Assembly: GCA_009772925.1 (NCBI GenBank)
Contig: WOUQ01000009.1
Coordinates: 62,001 to 126,000 of the forward strand
Length of the DNA: 64,000 nt
Source of the DNA: a bacterium
Lineage (GTDB): Bacteria; Pseudomonadota; Gammaproteobacteria; Burkholderiales; Thiobacillaceae
Direction: 5' to 3'
Shown here: positions 47,888-56,689 of the stretch, in pieces
Layout of the letters: each line of letters opens with the position of its first letter
How positions within the stretch are numbered: position 1 is the stretch's first letter
Program-made: the position numbers and the translations under genes
The notes under the pieces: generated by a model
The model's input: only the letters and a program-made list of their open reading frames with translations
Told to the model about the DNA's origin: nothing
Database searches by the model: none

Positions 47888-49425
47888 GGTTGGGTGTCCT
47901 GGTTGTTGGGTGACGCACCGCCAGACTCAGCAGTCTGTGATTCGTCAGTCTGTGGATCGCTTGGCTCTGTCGACACTGCAGCCAGCGCTTGGTCATGCCG
48001 GGCATCGGAGTCAAAGACCAAGCCCAGTGCATCGGCCCGGGCGTTATCGGCTGCGATCTCACGATCCACGTCTTCAGCGTCGTAGCCGTTGCCGGAGATG
48101 GCCTCGGATCGGCTCATGAGGCCCGCACGGATAGCCAACTTCATGGCGTTGAATTCCTTCTGCGGATCGACCCAGCTCCAACCCTGCGGAATCCACTTGG
48201 CGGCCTGGTAGGTGCGGCGGTCTTTGCGGTAGCCGGGAATATCCAGTGCCCCTTCCAACACCGCCTGATCCATCCAGGCCCGCCAGATCGGCCGGCACAG
48301 CTGGTGCACGATCACACCGTGCTGAAAGGCTTCACACCGACGCCTGAACTCCAGCAGACCCGCCCGGATCGAGGAGTAGTTCACCTGCGTCAGGTCCCCA
48401 GTGAGCATCTCGTAGGTGATGCCCATGGCAGCGGCCACCGCGCGGAACTGCTGGCGCATGAACTCGGCATACGACGAGCCCACATCGGCAGGCGCTGAGA
48501 ACTTGATGTCTTCGCCTGGCTCCAGGATCTGCAGCGTGCCGGGCTCCATGCCCGCGAGCGCCACCCCGTTGCCATCGGCCGCCGACTCACCCATCAGGTT
48601 GTCTTCGGGCGCCATGCGGGTGATGAAGCCAGCGAACATGGCGGCGGTTTTCTTGCGGACCAGCTCGGCGTCGTCGTACTGGTCCAGCTCGTTGAGCTTC
48701 ACGAGCGCCCGGGTCAACCACGGCTCGCCCCGGATCTGGCCGGGACGCAAGGGGCGAAACAGGTGGATGACTTCACTCGCATCCACCCGCACCGTGTCCA
48801 TGCCACCGCCGCCGGCACTGCTGGACATCGGTGCCAGCAGTCCATCATTGGGGTGCGAGCGATACAGGTGATAAGCCACCCGGCGACCTAGCCGGTCGAA
48901 CTCGATGCCAGCGCGAATGACGTTGCCGCCGGGCAGATCGCGGTTCATGGTGGTTGGCAGGTGCTCTGCTTCCAGCACCTGGATCTGCAGCGCCACCGGC
49001 AGACCATCTTCGGTGCGGCGATAGCGCAGTCGCACCAGGGCTTCGCCGCCTTCGAGCATGGCGCGGGTGGCCAGTGCCTGCAGACCGTAGAAGTCGGTAA
49101 GGCCTGCGGCATCGGCCTCTTCGCACCAGTCCCACCACAGGCTGTGAATCGCCTCTCGCGTAGCCTGGTCCTGGACCATGCTTTGGGGCTTGATGCCTGT
49201 GCCGATGGCGTTGGCCACAAAGGCTTCGATACCAGCGGCGGCCCAGGCGTTACGCCTAACCAGATCACGGCTTTTGGCACGCAGTTCGTCTTGGGCCAGC
49301 GACAGGGCTGCCACCGCACCGGGATTGCTGGGCATCCAGGCCAGTGCGCGCCGCCCGCCGCCGGTGCCGTCATAGACCGGCGTGCCACCGAACATGCGGC
49401 GACGCAGACTTTTGAACCAGGCCAT
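47884..49425 (-). CDS. Phage portal protein (lambda gpB type)
   Basis: Portal (513 aa), the DNA gate at one capsid vertex. N-terminal RDLVRRNAWAAAGIEAFVAN and AIGTGIKP, then GEALVRLRYR, EVIHLFRPLRPGQIRGEPWL and QVNYSSIRAGLLEFRRRCE, all typical of the lambda portal family. The acidic Gln/Ser-rich C-terminus is poorly conserved. Confidence 0.93.
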   Translation of the reverse strand: MAWFKSLRRRMFGGTPVYDGTGGGRRALAWMPSNPGAVAALSLAQDELRAKSRDLVRRNAWAAAGIEAFVANAIGTGIKPQSMVQDQATREAIHSLWWDWCEEADAAGLTDFYGLQALATRAMLEGGEALVRLRYRRTEDGLPVALQIQVLEAEHLPTTMNRDLPGGNVIRAGIEFDRLGRRVAYHLYRSHPNDGLLAPMSSSAGGGGMDTVRVDASEVIHLFRPLRPGQIRGEPWLTRALVKLNELDQYDDAELVRKKTAAMFAGFITRMAPEDNLMGESAADGNGVALAGMEPGTLQILEPGEDIKFSAPADVGSSYAEFMRQQFRAVAAAMGITYEMLTGDLTQVNYSSIRAGLLEFRRRCEAFQHGVIVHQLCRPIWRAWMDQAVLEGALDIPGYRKDRRTYQAAKWIPQGWSWVDPQKEFNAMKLAIRAGLMSRSEAISGNGYDAEDVDREIAADNARADALGLVFDSDARHDQALAAVSTEPSDPQTDESQTAESGGASPNNQDTQP

Positions 49426-49631
49426 CAGAGTGCCTTGCTCGTGGCGACACGGATCTGGCGCGATTTGGGTGCGCCGGATTCACGGGCCATGGTGGCTTCG
49501 ACCTCTGCAATCGCCGCCTTCAGATCGGCCACGCTGCGGTACTCGATGCTTTTGCCCTCGTAGGTCACGCGGTGTTCGCCGCTGGCCAGAGCTTCGCGCA
49601 GGGCCTGCAGGTGTTCTGGTGTGTAGGTCAT
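49425..49631 (-). CDS. gpW-like head-tail connector
   Basis: A 68-aa protein: YTPEHLQALREALASGEHRV, VTYEGKSIEYRSVADLKAAI. This is the gpW/gpFI-size helix-hairpin pattern and lies between terminase and portal, as in lambda. ATG 49631 is used; an upstream ATG (49658) would overlap the terminase end by 13 bases and add nine residues. Confidence 0.82.
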   Translation of the reverse strand: MTYTPEHLQALREALASGEHRVTYEGKSIEYRSVADLKAAIAEVEATMARESGAPKSRQIRVATSKAL

Positions 49632-49645
49632 GCTTATTTGTTCAC

Positions 49646-51634
49646 TCAAGTCATCCATCGGCTGCGCACCACGCGCCGAGCGGGCGCTGGCGTGCTGCCA
49701 GAAGTGCTGAGGCCACCGTCGAATCGCTGTTCTTGGGTGGCCTCGGGGGTTGTGATTTGTTGGGCAACGACTGGTGGGTCGGTGCCGAGTTGTTTTTCGA
49801 GTTCTTGCCAGTGGCGGTCTTCGAACCGGTCCAGACCAGCGGCCGCTGCCGCCGCCCGGGCATAGACGTAGCAATCCAAGGCCTCGTTGCGTTCGCGCAT
49901 CTTTTGCCATTCGCGGTGGGCAAAGCCGTTGCGGTCACGCCGGGTGATCAACTGCTCGGCGCACAGCTGTTGCAGGTATTCCGCATCGACCTTGGGCAGG
50001 TGCACAAAGCCAGCCGGGTAGATCGGCGTGATGCCGTCTTCGGCCACCTCGGCGCTTTTGCGCAGGTTGTTGTAGAACTCCAGCTTGGCGATGCCGCCAG
50101 CCACCGGGAACACCTTGATGCCTCGACGCAGCTTCTTTCCGCTGGCAGTCGCATCCACCGCCGTGGGCGTGCCGATCAGCGCCGCGCCACCAGCAATGCC
50201 CTTGATCGGCATGAGCCGGGCATCGCGCACCCCACGCACGAAGGCGTAGGCCTCCTGGGTGGCGTAGCCGGTGTCCAGCGCCAGGCGCGCCAGACTCAGT
50301 TGGCAACCACCGCTGTGGGTCCAGGTCTCACCCATGAGCTTGGCGAGAGCCGACCAGACCTCGGTGCGAGCGGTGTCACCCATCAAGATCCGGTGCTCCA
50401 CCAACCAGGCGGCCTTGCCCCGCCCGAACGCCCAGACCGAAACTTCGATGCGGTCCTTCTGGACGTCGGCACCGGCGGTGAGCAACAAACCGCCCGCGGG
50501 CACTGTGCCGATGCGATAGTCCTCCCGGCGCTCCAGCAGGCGCTGCCAATCCGGCGCCTCGCCCTCTTCGACCCAGGTCTCACCCAGTTCGGTGTTCTTG
50601 AAGGTCTTGATGGCCGACGCCGACCGACTGTCTGACATCGCAGCCGATTCCCAGGCCCGCGCGATCTCGATCCAGCTGCGCCAGCCCACCGGGCTGTACA
50701 GGCTAGAGAGGTGAAACCCGGCCGTACGGCCCGCTTGTTCTGGTGCGCAGGCCTGCCACTGGCCGTTGTCCAGCATCCAGGTCTTGTGGTGCTCGGCGAT
50801 CGGCTGGCTGCAAGATTCACAGATGTAGGCCGCCGTTTCCGGCTGGCCCCGCTCCCAGCGCAGTTGCTCAAACCGCAGCCACTGGCGGTGGTCGCAATGC
50901 GGGCACGGCACAAAGTAGCGGCGTTGGTCGGATGCATCGAACTCCCGTTCGACCGCACTGGCCCCGGCAATCGTTGGGGTCGAGACGATCAGGATCTTGC
51001 GCCGGGCAAACGTTCGCGTGCGCGCCTCGGCCAGCGAGATCGCATCGCCTTCACCTTCCACATCCAGCGGGTAGCCATCGACCTCATCGAGGAACAGGTA
51101 GCGCACCGGCATCGAGCGCAGGCCCACCGCGCTGTTGGCACCGGTCATCACCAGCACGCCGCCATGGAACTCCTTGGCGAGAATCGTATTGCCCGAATCG
51201 CGGCTGCGCGCCGGGGCGATGCGCTCCTGGATGGCGGGGCTTTCCTCGATCAGCGCGTCGATGCGCTGCTTGGAGGCCCGTTTGGCCATCTCGACCGTGG
51301 GCCACACCGCCATCATCGGTCCCGGGGCGTGGTGGATCACGTAACCCACCCAGTTCAGGCCCAGTTCGGTGCCGCCCACCTGGGCACCTTTCATGAACAC
51401 CACCCGCTCGATCGGGGACATGGGAGACAAGGCATCCATGATCTCGCGCAGGTAGGGTGTGCGACTGGTGCGCCAGCGGCCAGGTTCGGAGGCGGCCTTG
51501 CTGGAGAGCACCCGGTGCTTGTCGGCCCATTCGGAGACCGTGAGCAGCGGATCGGGTGTGAGGCCTTCACGCCAGGCGCGCTCGATGGCGTCCCAGCCTT
51601 CGTAGTAAAGCTCTTCCATCATCAATCCACTCAT
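49646..51634 (-). CDS. Terminase large subunit, GpA family
   Basis: Packaging ATPase/nuclease (662 aa) of cos phages. The N-terminal ATPase has FMKGAQVGGTELGLNWVGY, an unusual Walker A, MAVWPTVEMAKRASKQRI, and LFLDEVDGYPLDVEGEGDAI, the Walker B. A zinc-like CPHCDHRQWLRFEQ and CESCSQPI pair of cysteine knuckles is at about 245-285, and the nuclease domain begins near GADVQKDRIEVSVWAFGRG. Its ATG overlaps the small-subunit stop. Confidence 0.94.
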   Translation of the reverse strand: MSGLMMEELYYEGWDAIERAWREGLTPDPLLTVSEWADKHRVLSSKAASEPGRWRTSRTPYLREIMDALSPMSPIERVVFMKGAQVGGTELGLNWVGYVIHHAPGPMMAVWPTVEMAKRASKQRIDALIEESPAIQERIAPARSRDSGNTILAKEFHGGVLVMTGANSAVGLRSMPVRYLFLDEVDGYPLDVEGEGDAISLAEARTRTFARRKILIVSTPTIAGASAVEREFDASDQRRYFVPCPHCDHRQWLRFEQLRWERGQPETAAYICESCSQPIAEHHKTWMLDNGQWQACAPEQAGRTAGFHLSSLYSPVGWRSWIEIARAWESAAMSDSRSASAIKTFKNTELGETWVEEGEAPDWQRLLERREDYRIGTVPAGGLLLTAGADVQKDRIEVSVWAFGRGKAAWLVEHRILMGDTARTEVWSALAKLMGETWTHSGGCQLSLARLALDTGYATQEAYAFVRGVRDARLMPIKGIAGGAALIGTPTAVDATASGKKLRRGIKVFPVAGGIAKLEFYNNLRKSAEVAEDGITPIYPAGFVHLPKVDAEYLQQLCAEQLITRRDRNGFAHREWQKMRERNEALDCYVYARAAAAAAGLDRFEDRHWQELEKQLGTDPPVVAQQITTPEATQEQRFDGGLSTSGSTPAPARRVVRSRWMT

Positions 51635-52215
51635 CAGTCCACCTTGGGCTGCAAGTCGCCCAGGTCCTGCAGTTGCTGGCGCACGGCGGCGTCCAGCGCC
51701 ACATGCAAGACATGCGCATCGACGCCCAGCCCAGCGGCCATCTGCGACGAGATGCGTGCCGGCCAGTTGAGCCAGGCATCGCGCTCAGCACGGGCCAGCT
51801 TGAACACATGGGCCACGGCCTGTGACCGATCGACCAGTTCACCCTTCAGTCGGGCCAGGCGCACTTTGTTGGTTTGCGCCTTGACCACCTCGTTGACGGT
51901 GCGGGCCTGGAGCAGCGAAGTGCCGCCGGACGACAGCGCCGGAGATGGTGGCTCTGGCGCGTCACGCAGAACCCTTGCGGAAGCCTGCGGAATCTCGCGG
52001 GCAGATACGGAAACCTGCGGGGCCGGTTTGTCACTGGCGACATCTGCCACCGACCGTCGGGTCGGTGTGGTGTTGGCTGCCCACTGGGCATCGGCCACCA
52101 CCGGATCGATGGTGCCATCCGGCAACTGGCTGATGCGCCCGGTATCGATGGCCTTCTTGACGGCCACGTGCGACACGCCGCGATGGCGCGCGTAGGCGCG
52201 AATGGACAGTCCCAT
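51634..52215 (-). CDS. Terminase small subunit, Nu1-like
   Basis: A 193-aa DNA-recognition subunit. The N-terminal helix-turn-helix reads SIRAYARHRGVSHVAVKKAI, followed by a flexible Ser/Pro linker and a C-terminal helical domain (KVRLARLKGELVDRSQAVAH, DAWLNWPARISSQMAAGLGV), which contacts the large subunit. The cos site is expected close upstream of it but cannot be located by eye. Confidence 0.85.
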   Translation of the reverse strand: MGLSIRAYARHRGVSHVAVKKAIDTGRISQLPDGTIDPVVADAQWAANTTPTRRSVADVASDKPAPQVSVSAREIPQASARVLRDAPEPPSPALSSGGTSLLQARTVNEVVKAQTNKVRLARLKGELVDRSQAVAHVFKLARAERDAWLNWPARISSQMAAGLGVDAHVLHVALDAAVRQQLQDLGDLQPKVD

Positions 52216-52295
52216 GGTGTTGATCTACTCAGTGCAAGTGGGTGGCCTCCTGGAGGTATGGGTCAGGCAAAGGCGAGTGAATCACCCGGGATTAA

Positions 52296-52371
52296 AAAGC
52301 GCTTGGCTTCTGTTGCGCACAGCGCGTGAATGCGGATGTCGATTGACAAGCAACCCACCAAGGAGCCCCAC
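52296..52371 (+). repeat. Repeated leader, copy 1
   Basis: Leader of the first cassette gene: AAAGCGCTTGGCTTC, then CACAGCGCGTGAATG, then AAGGAGCCCCAC directly before the ATG. Copies 2 and 3 have the same order of blocks. This copy has a degenerate hairpin and about six extra bases. Confidence 0.7.
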
Positions 52372-52647
52372 ATGGCCAAACCCAAGCAACCCACCGCACT
52401 CTCCCCTGACGAGATCGAGCTCTTGCTCGAATCGATTGCCCTGGACCACCTGTTCATCGAAACGCTGGTGACCCAGCACAGTGACCGCCTGGACTTCCAC
52501 GACGTGAGCGTCTGGGGTGTCAAAAGCGCCCTGCAAGCCGCGTTTGATGCTGGATTGCGTGCCGCCGGCGGCGCGCCGAAGCAGACCGTGCACCGCGTGC
52601 GCAAAGTCCATCCTGGCAACGGCAGCGCCGCCGCCCTGCAAGCGTGA
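52372..52647 (+). CDS. Hypothetical protein, accessory cassette gene 1
   Basis: A 91-aa protein (MAKPKQPTALSPDEIELLLE, HDVSVWGVKSALQAAFDAGL). Not recognised; mostly helical. ATG 52372 has a strong AAGGAG at six bases. It begins a plus-strand cassette divergent from terminase and preceded by a repeated leader. Confidence 0.6.
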   Translation: MAKPKQPTALSPDEIELLLESIALDHLFIETLVTQHSDRLDFHDVSVWGVKSALQAAFDAGLRAAGGAPKQTVHRVRKVHPGNGSAAALQA

Positions 52648-52654
52648 GGGCACC

Positions 52655-53221
52655 ATGACCAGCGCACTCAACCCCAATCAGCAAGTCATCCTGGAGCACG
52701 CCGTACAACACAGCGGCGGCAAGATCGTCTGGTTTCCCGAGCACATCAAGGGCGGCGCCCGCGCCAAGGTGCTCGAGGCTTTGTTCAAACGCGCCCTGAT
52801 CACGCCCGACGGCGATGACTGGGTGGTGGCCGCCGAGGGCTACGACGCCTTGGGCCTGCCCCGACCGGGCGCATTGCCACCAACCATCACGCTGGATGAT
52901 CCGGAACTGGAGGCCGATGTCGCCAGTGCCGAGGCCAGTTGGCAACAACCTGCCAAAGACAAGCCGGTGCGCACCCGCGCCGACAGCAAACAGGCTCTGG
53001 TCATTGGCCTGCTTCAGCGCCCTGAGGGCGCCACCATCGCGCAGATCATGGAGGCCACGGGGTGGCAACAGCACACCGTGCGCGGGACCCTGGCCGGCAC
53101 GCTCAAGAAGCGTTTGGGGCTGACCATCACATCAGCCAAGGAGGCCGGTGGTCAGCGCGTTTACCGCATCGAGTCCGCGTCCGCGGGCACCGCTACCGCT
53201 ATCAATTCGGAGGCTGCATGA
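52655..53221 (+). CDS. DUF3489 domain-containing protein
   Basis: A 188-aa protein. The C-terminal half is the DUF3489 winged-helix-like region: TRADSKQALVIGLLQRPEGA, TIAQIMEATGWQQHTVRGTL, KKRLGLTITSAKEAGGQRVY. It is probably DNA-binding. Starts seven bases after gene 1; ends by ATGA overlap with gene 3. Confidence 0.8.
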   Translation: MTSALNPNQQVILEHAVQHSGGKIVWFPEHIKGGARAKVLEALFKRALITPDGDDWVVAAEGYDALGLPRPGALPPTITLDDPELEADVASAEASWQQPAKDKPVRTRADSKQALVIGLLQRPEGATIAQIMEATGWQQHTVRGTLAGTLKKRLGLTITSAKEAGGQRVYRIESASAGTATAINSEAA

Positions 53222-53577
53222 ACGCCCGCCCCAACTTGGCGCGCCTCGATGAACTCGGGCAGCGCCTGGCCGACCAGGCGTTTCGCACCCTGATCAGCCT
53301 GTGCCCCGAAATCCGCAGCGCCAGCCCTGCGCGCCAGGAGGCGGTGTGTGCCGCGATGCGCGCCAAGGTGGCACCAAGCATCGATAGCCTACTCGAAGAC
53401 GCGCGGCTCGCGCCCTGTTTGGCCGAGGCGGCGTTTCATAACGCTGTGCTCACCCTGGCGCTGGCTGGCGTCGAAGCCTTGCAGGCCAAGACCCCCGGCC
53501 CCAAGTACCAATCCACTAGCCAAACTACATATCAAACCAGAAAGGCCCGTCATGCCCAGCATGTCCATCACCATTGA
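53218..53577 (+). CDS. Hypothetical protein, accessory cassette gene 3
   Basis: A 119-aa protein (LARLDELGQRLADQAFRTLI, AAFHNAVLTLALAGVEALQA), helical, ending in a His-rich tail HAQHVHHH. Not recognised. GGAGG precedes the ATG, which overlaps the DUF3489 stop. Its end overlaps gene 4 by 26 bases. Confidence 0.6.
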   Translation: MNARPNLARLDELGQRLADQAFRTLISLCPEIRSASPARQEAVCAAMRAKVAPSIDSLLEDARLAPCLAEAAFHNAVLTLALAGVEALQAKTPGPKYQSTSQTTYQTRKARHAQHVHHH

Positions 53578-53911
53578 ACGCACCCCGCTGACCCTCCAGT
53601 GGGAGGGCCAGGAGATTCAAGTCGAGCAGCTTGGCATCCGTCTGCCCTTTGCGCGCAAGCCCGAGAACCTCAAGGACATGAGCGCCAGCGGCGACTACCT
53701 CGTCTACGTCACCGAGACCCGGACCATGACGCCCGAGGAGTTCGATGGCTTTGCCGCCAACCTGCTGGTCTCGCGCGAATGGCTGGCGGGCAAGGGTGGC
53801 TATGTTGGCCAGGGACGTTTGTGCGTGGAAGTCCATGCTCCCGGTCGCCCGTACCTCTATGTCGACCCGTCTGGCGGCGACTACGCCCGCTACGCGGCCC
53901 GGCTGGGCTAG
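53552..53911 (+). CDS. Hypothetical protein, accessory cassette gene 4
   Basis: A 119-aa protein (SITIERTPLTLQWEGQEIQV, GGYVGQGRLCVEVHAPGRPY, LYVDPSGGDYARYAARLG). Beta-rich in appearance; no family recognised. The ATG lies in the last part of gene 3. Confidence 0.6.
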   Translation: MPSMSITIERTPLTLQWEGQEIQVEQLGIRLPFARKPENLKDMSASGDYLVYVTETRTMTPEEFDGFAANLLVSREWLAGKGGYVGQGRLCVEVHAPGRPYLYVDPSGGDYARYAARLG

Positions 53912-53943
53912 TGGCTGCGCCGCCACGCTGTTCATCTTCTTGC

Positions 53944-54015
53944 ATCAAAGCCTTCGCTTTGCATCGCAGCAGCGCGTCAATGGGGTCGTCGCCCAACGAT
54001 TGAAGGAGCCCCACC
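53944..54015 (+). repeat. Repeated leader, copy 2
   Basis: A perfect AAAGC/GCTTT hairpin (AAAGCCTTCGCTTT), CAGCAGCGCGTCAATGG, GTCGTCGCCCAACG and AAGGAGCCCCACC up to the ATG of the next gene. The best-formed of the three copies. Confidence 0.75.
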
Positions 54016-54279
54016 ATGACCCTAGACATTGACACCCTGATGCGCCAGATGACCGAACAAAAGGCCAAAGACGCCTTGCTCACCGCCCGGTCCACCCTGG
54101 AGCGCAGCCTGCGCGAGTTGGATCACTACATCGAGCGGCTCGACACGGCCGAGACGCCGCACGACAAATCACAGGTGATGAACTGGGCGCTCAACGCCCT
54201 GGCCTGCAACATCACGCCCAATCTGCGCCTGGACCTGATCGCCAACGCACAGGCCGAACTGGCCAGCGTCGCGAAATGA
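54016..54279 (+). CDS. Hypothetical protein, accessory cassette gene 5
   Basis: An 87-aa helical protein (LDIDTLMRQMTEQKAKDALL, TARSTLERSLRELDHYIERL). Likely coiled-coil; not recognised. Strong Shine-Dalgarno in the repeated leader. Confidence 0.6.
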   Translation: MTLDIDTLMRQMTEQKAKDALLTARSTLERSLRELDHYIERLDTAETPHDKSQVMNWALNALACNITPNLRLDLIANAQAELASVAK

Positions 54280-54300
54280 TCACGCTCTCGAAAAATGATC

Positions 54301-54371
54301 GAGAAAGCCTTGGCTTCCATGCCCTACAGCGCGTCAATGGAGTCATCGCCCACACAGACACGGAGCCGACG
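54301..54371 (+). repeat. Repeated leader, copy 3
   Basis: GAAAGCCTTGGCTTCC hairpin, CTACAGCGCGTCAATGG, AGTCATCGCCCACAC and ACGGAGCCGACG before the ATG. Same block order as copies 1 and 2. Just upstream, AAATGATC occurs twice within 24 bases. Confidence 0.7.
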
Positions 54372-54746
54372 ATGACCACCACCCAGCAAGCAAAAATCCC
54401 CGCAACGCAAAATGAGTCGTGGGGCCTATTTGGGACCCTCGGCGAGCACGCCGAAGCCGCCTGGCCGATCGCGATGACGGCGATTTCGGACGCCACCTTC
54501 CAGCCCCTCGAATCGGTGCGCGCCTTCCTGGACAGCCGCCACGGTCGACACTTTGCCGACGATGTGTTGAACGGCCTGCACGCCGGATCGGACCTGCCTG
54601 ATGCGATCCACGCCGCCACCCAGCGCTGGATGGGCTGGACCATCGGCCGCCTGACCAGCAAGCAGCACGGGATTCCCAAGGGGCTGCCCTACCTGACGGG
54701 CTTTGTGATTCACTGCGAGATCGTCGAAGAGGCCCTGGCCGACTGA
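54372..54746 (+). CDS. Hypothetical protein, accessory cassette gene 6
   Basis: A 124-aa protein (SWGLFGTLGEHAEAAWPIAM, GRHFADDVLNGLHAGSDLPD, KGLPYLTGFVIHCEIVEEAL). Soluble, no family recognised. Ends inside the convergent DUF7220-type gene (37-base overlap). Confidence 0.65.
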   Translation: MTTTQQAKIPATQNESWGLFGTLGEHAEAAWPIAMTAISDATFQPLESVRAFLDSRHGRHFADDVLNGLHAGSDLPDAIHAATQRWMGWTIGRLTSKQHGIPKGLPYLTGFVIHCEIVEEALAD

Positions 54747-54958
54747 CGCACCCGCAGGGCTTCAAAGCCCCGGCGCAGCGCGTAGCTGCGCACGATCGAG
54801 ACGGCCGTGAAGATCAAGCCGATCAGCAGGTTTTCGGTGACGGTAACGGCCAGGCCGAACAGCGGGAACACCGCCATCTGCGTGGCCACCGCCACGACAT
54901 AACCCACCAGCACATTGGCCAGCGACTCCACCATGGACATCAGGCGCGACTGCTTCAT
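54710..54958 (-). CDS. Small membrane protein (DUF7220-like)
   Basis: An 82-aa protein with two membrane segments (VLVGYVVAVATQMAVFPLFG, NLLIGLIFTAVSIVRSYALR) after an SRLMSMVESLAN start, a pattern of phage DUF7220 proteins. Start overlaps the first methyltransferase stop as ATGA. Confidence 0.6.
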   Translation of the reverse strand: MKQSRLMSMVESLANVLVGYVVAVATQMAVFPLFGLAVTVTENLLIGLIFTAVSIVRSYALRRGFEALRVRQSARASSTISQ

Positions 54959-56247
54959 GCGTCGGCCTCCGCTGCATCAGTCGTGACAGCCACACCTGCC
55001 AAAGCCGCCAAGTCGTTGAACTTCACTGCGTCAGCTTCCCGGTAGGCTTCTTGCCCGCTCCAGTCCTGCCAACGGCGCACGATCACGTCCACGTACTTGG
55101 GGTCGAGCTCGATCAGCCAGCCGATGCGGCCGGATTTTTCAGCGGCGATGAGGGTGGTGCCAGAACCGCCAAACGGGTCCAGCACGATGTCCCCTGGACG
55201 GCTGGAATTGCGAATCGCGCGCTCGACCAATTCCACCGGCTTCATGGTCGGGTGCAAGTCGTTCTTCTGCGGCTTCTTGATGTTCCAGACATCGCCCTGG
55301 TCGCGATCCCCGCACCAGTGGCGATTCTCTCCTTCGGGCCAGCCGTAGAGGATGGGCTCGTACTGGCGCTGGTAGTCGGCGCGGCCAAGTGTGAAGGTGT
55401 TCTTGGCCCAGATGATGAAGGTAGACCACTTGCCCCCGGCAGCACGGAAAGCCTGCTGCAGCGTGTCCAGTTCGCTGGACGACATGGCGATGTAGGTGGC
55501 GCCTGCACAACGCTCCAGCATCGGCGTCAATGCCGCCAGCAAGAAATCGTAGAAACCATCACCCAGGTTGTCGTTCAGGATCGGACGGTCCTTGCCACGC
55601 ATCTTGTCCTTCGCACTGTTGGCGTAGTCCACGTTGTACGGTGGATCGGTGAAGACCATGTCGGCCTGGGCATCGGCCATCAGCAGCTCGTAACTCTTGG
55701 GGTCAGTGGCATCGCCACACACCAGGCGGTGATTGCCCAGCTCCCAAACATCGCCAGGGCGGGAGATCAGGGTGGCCGACACATCGGGAACGGCATCGTC
55801 ATCCGTCTGGCCATCGACCGTGGTCTCCTCGCCAGCCATGATTTCGGCCAGCGTGTCGGCATCGAAGCCGGTGATGTCCAGGTTGAAGCCATCTTCCTGC
55901 AAGGACTGCAGTTCGATGCGCAGCATGGCGTCGTCCCACCCAGCGTTCTCGGCGATGCGGTTGTCCGCAATGATGAGGGCACGTCGCTGGGTGGGCGTCA
56001 GGTGATCGAGCACGACCACTGGCACGGTATCCAGACCGAGCTTTTGTGCAGCGGCCAGCCGTCCGTGACCGGCGACAATCACGCCATCGGATCCCGCCAG
56101 GATGGGATTGGTAAAGCCGAACTCGACGATGGATGCCGCGATCTGTGCCACCTGCTCTTCGGAGTGGGTCCGGGCGTTGCGGGCGTAGGGCACGAGCTTG
56201 GCAGTCGGCCAGCGTTCGATGTGGGTAGAGAGCCAGGGTTCAGACAT
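54955..56247 (-). CDS. ParB-domain DNA methyltransferase, first copy
   Basis: A 430-aa fusion. Residues 10-110 are a ParB/Srx-like domain (LVPYARNARTHSEEQVAQIA, VIVAGHGRLAAAQKLGLD), and after about 160 there is a DNA adenine/cytosine N-methyltransferase with the catalytic TDPPYNVDY and the SAM-binding DPFGGSGTTLIAAEKSGR. The motif order (DPPY before FGGSG) fits the beta class. Probably modifies phage DNA against host restriction. No restriction partner is present. ATG 56247 overlaps the endolysin end. Confidence 0.88.
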   Translation of the reverse strand: MSEPWLSTHIERWPTAKLVPYARNARTHSEEQVAQIAASIVEFGFTNPILAGSDGVIVAGHGRLAAAQKLGLDTVPVVVLDHLTPTQRRALIIADNRIAENAGWDDAMLRIELQSLQEDGFNLDITGFDADTLAEIMAGEETTVDGQTDDDAVPDVSATLISRPGDVWELGNHRLVCGDATDPKSYELLMADAQADMVFTDPPYNVDYANSAKDKMRGKDRPILNDNLGDGFYDFLLAALTPMLERCAGATYIAMSSSELDTLQQAFRAAGGKWSTFIIWAKNTFTLGRADYQRQYEPILYGWPEGENRHWCGDRDQGDVWNIKKPQKNDLHPTMKPVELVERAIRNSSRPGDIVLDPFGGSGTTLIAAEKSGRIGWLIELDPKYVDVIVRRWQDWSGQEAYREADAVKFNDLAALAGVAVTTDAAEADA

Positions 56248-56689
56248 GGACCAGCCCCGCTTCGTAGATGGTCTTGCCCTGCGCCAGCTTGGCCGTGAGC
56301 AACTGGGTGCGCTCATTTGAGATCGCCACTGCCAGATGGGTCCAACGTCCGAACTCGTGAATGATCTGCACGCAGGGCAGCTTCAACTGGTGGGCGGCCT
56401 GGCATACGAGCAACGGCTTCATGCCTGGCACGATGAGGTCCGCCGCACGCCCTTGCATGTGGTGGCTGGTCGGACTGCCGCCGATCGCGCGGTTCAATGC
56501 CGGCGAGCGGTAGCCGGAGGTGATCACCACCGGACGCTTGAGGTGAACGCGCAGCGGCTGCAGTACCGACTGACACAGCCGACGCAAGTTCTCGATGACC
56601 TCGGGTGTGGGCTCGTTGGCAATGCCACGGCGAGCCGCCGTTTCTGAGACCAGAAACTCGGCCAGTTCGAAATGTTCAGACAGTTGCAT
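56240..56689 (-). CDS. Peptidase M15 family endolysin-like protein
   Basis: A 149-aa zinc peptidase of the M15 (D-Ala-D-Ala carboxypeptidase-like) group: VVITSGYRSPALNRAIGG, SHHMQGRAADLIVPGM with the His/Asp ligands, and the late WTHLAVAIS with the third His. Probably the endolysin. It lies between the two methyltransferase genes, overlapping both, and 25 kb from the holin. No signal peptide. Confidence 0.82.
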   Translation of the reverse strand: MQLSEHFELAEFLVSETAARRGIANEPTPEVIENLRRLCQSVLQPLRVHLKRPVVITSGYRSPALNRAIGGSPTSHHMQGRAADLIVPGMKPLLVCQAAHQLKLPCVQIIHEFGRWTHLAVAISNERTQLLTAKLAQGKTIYEAGLVHV

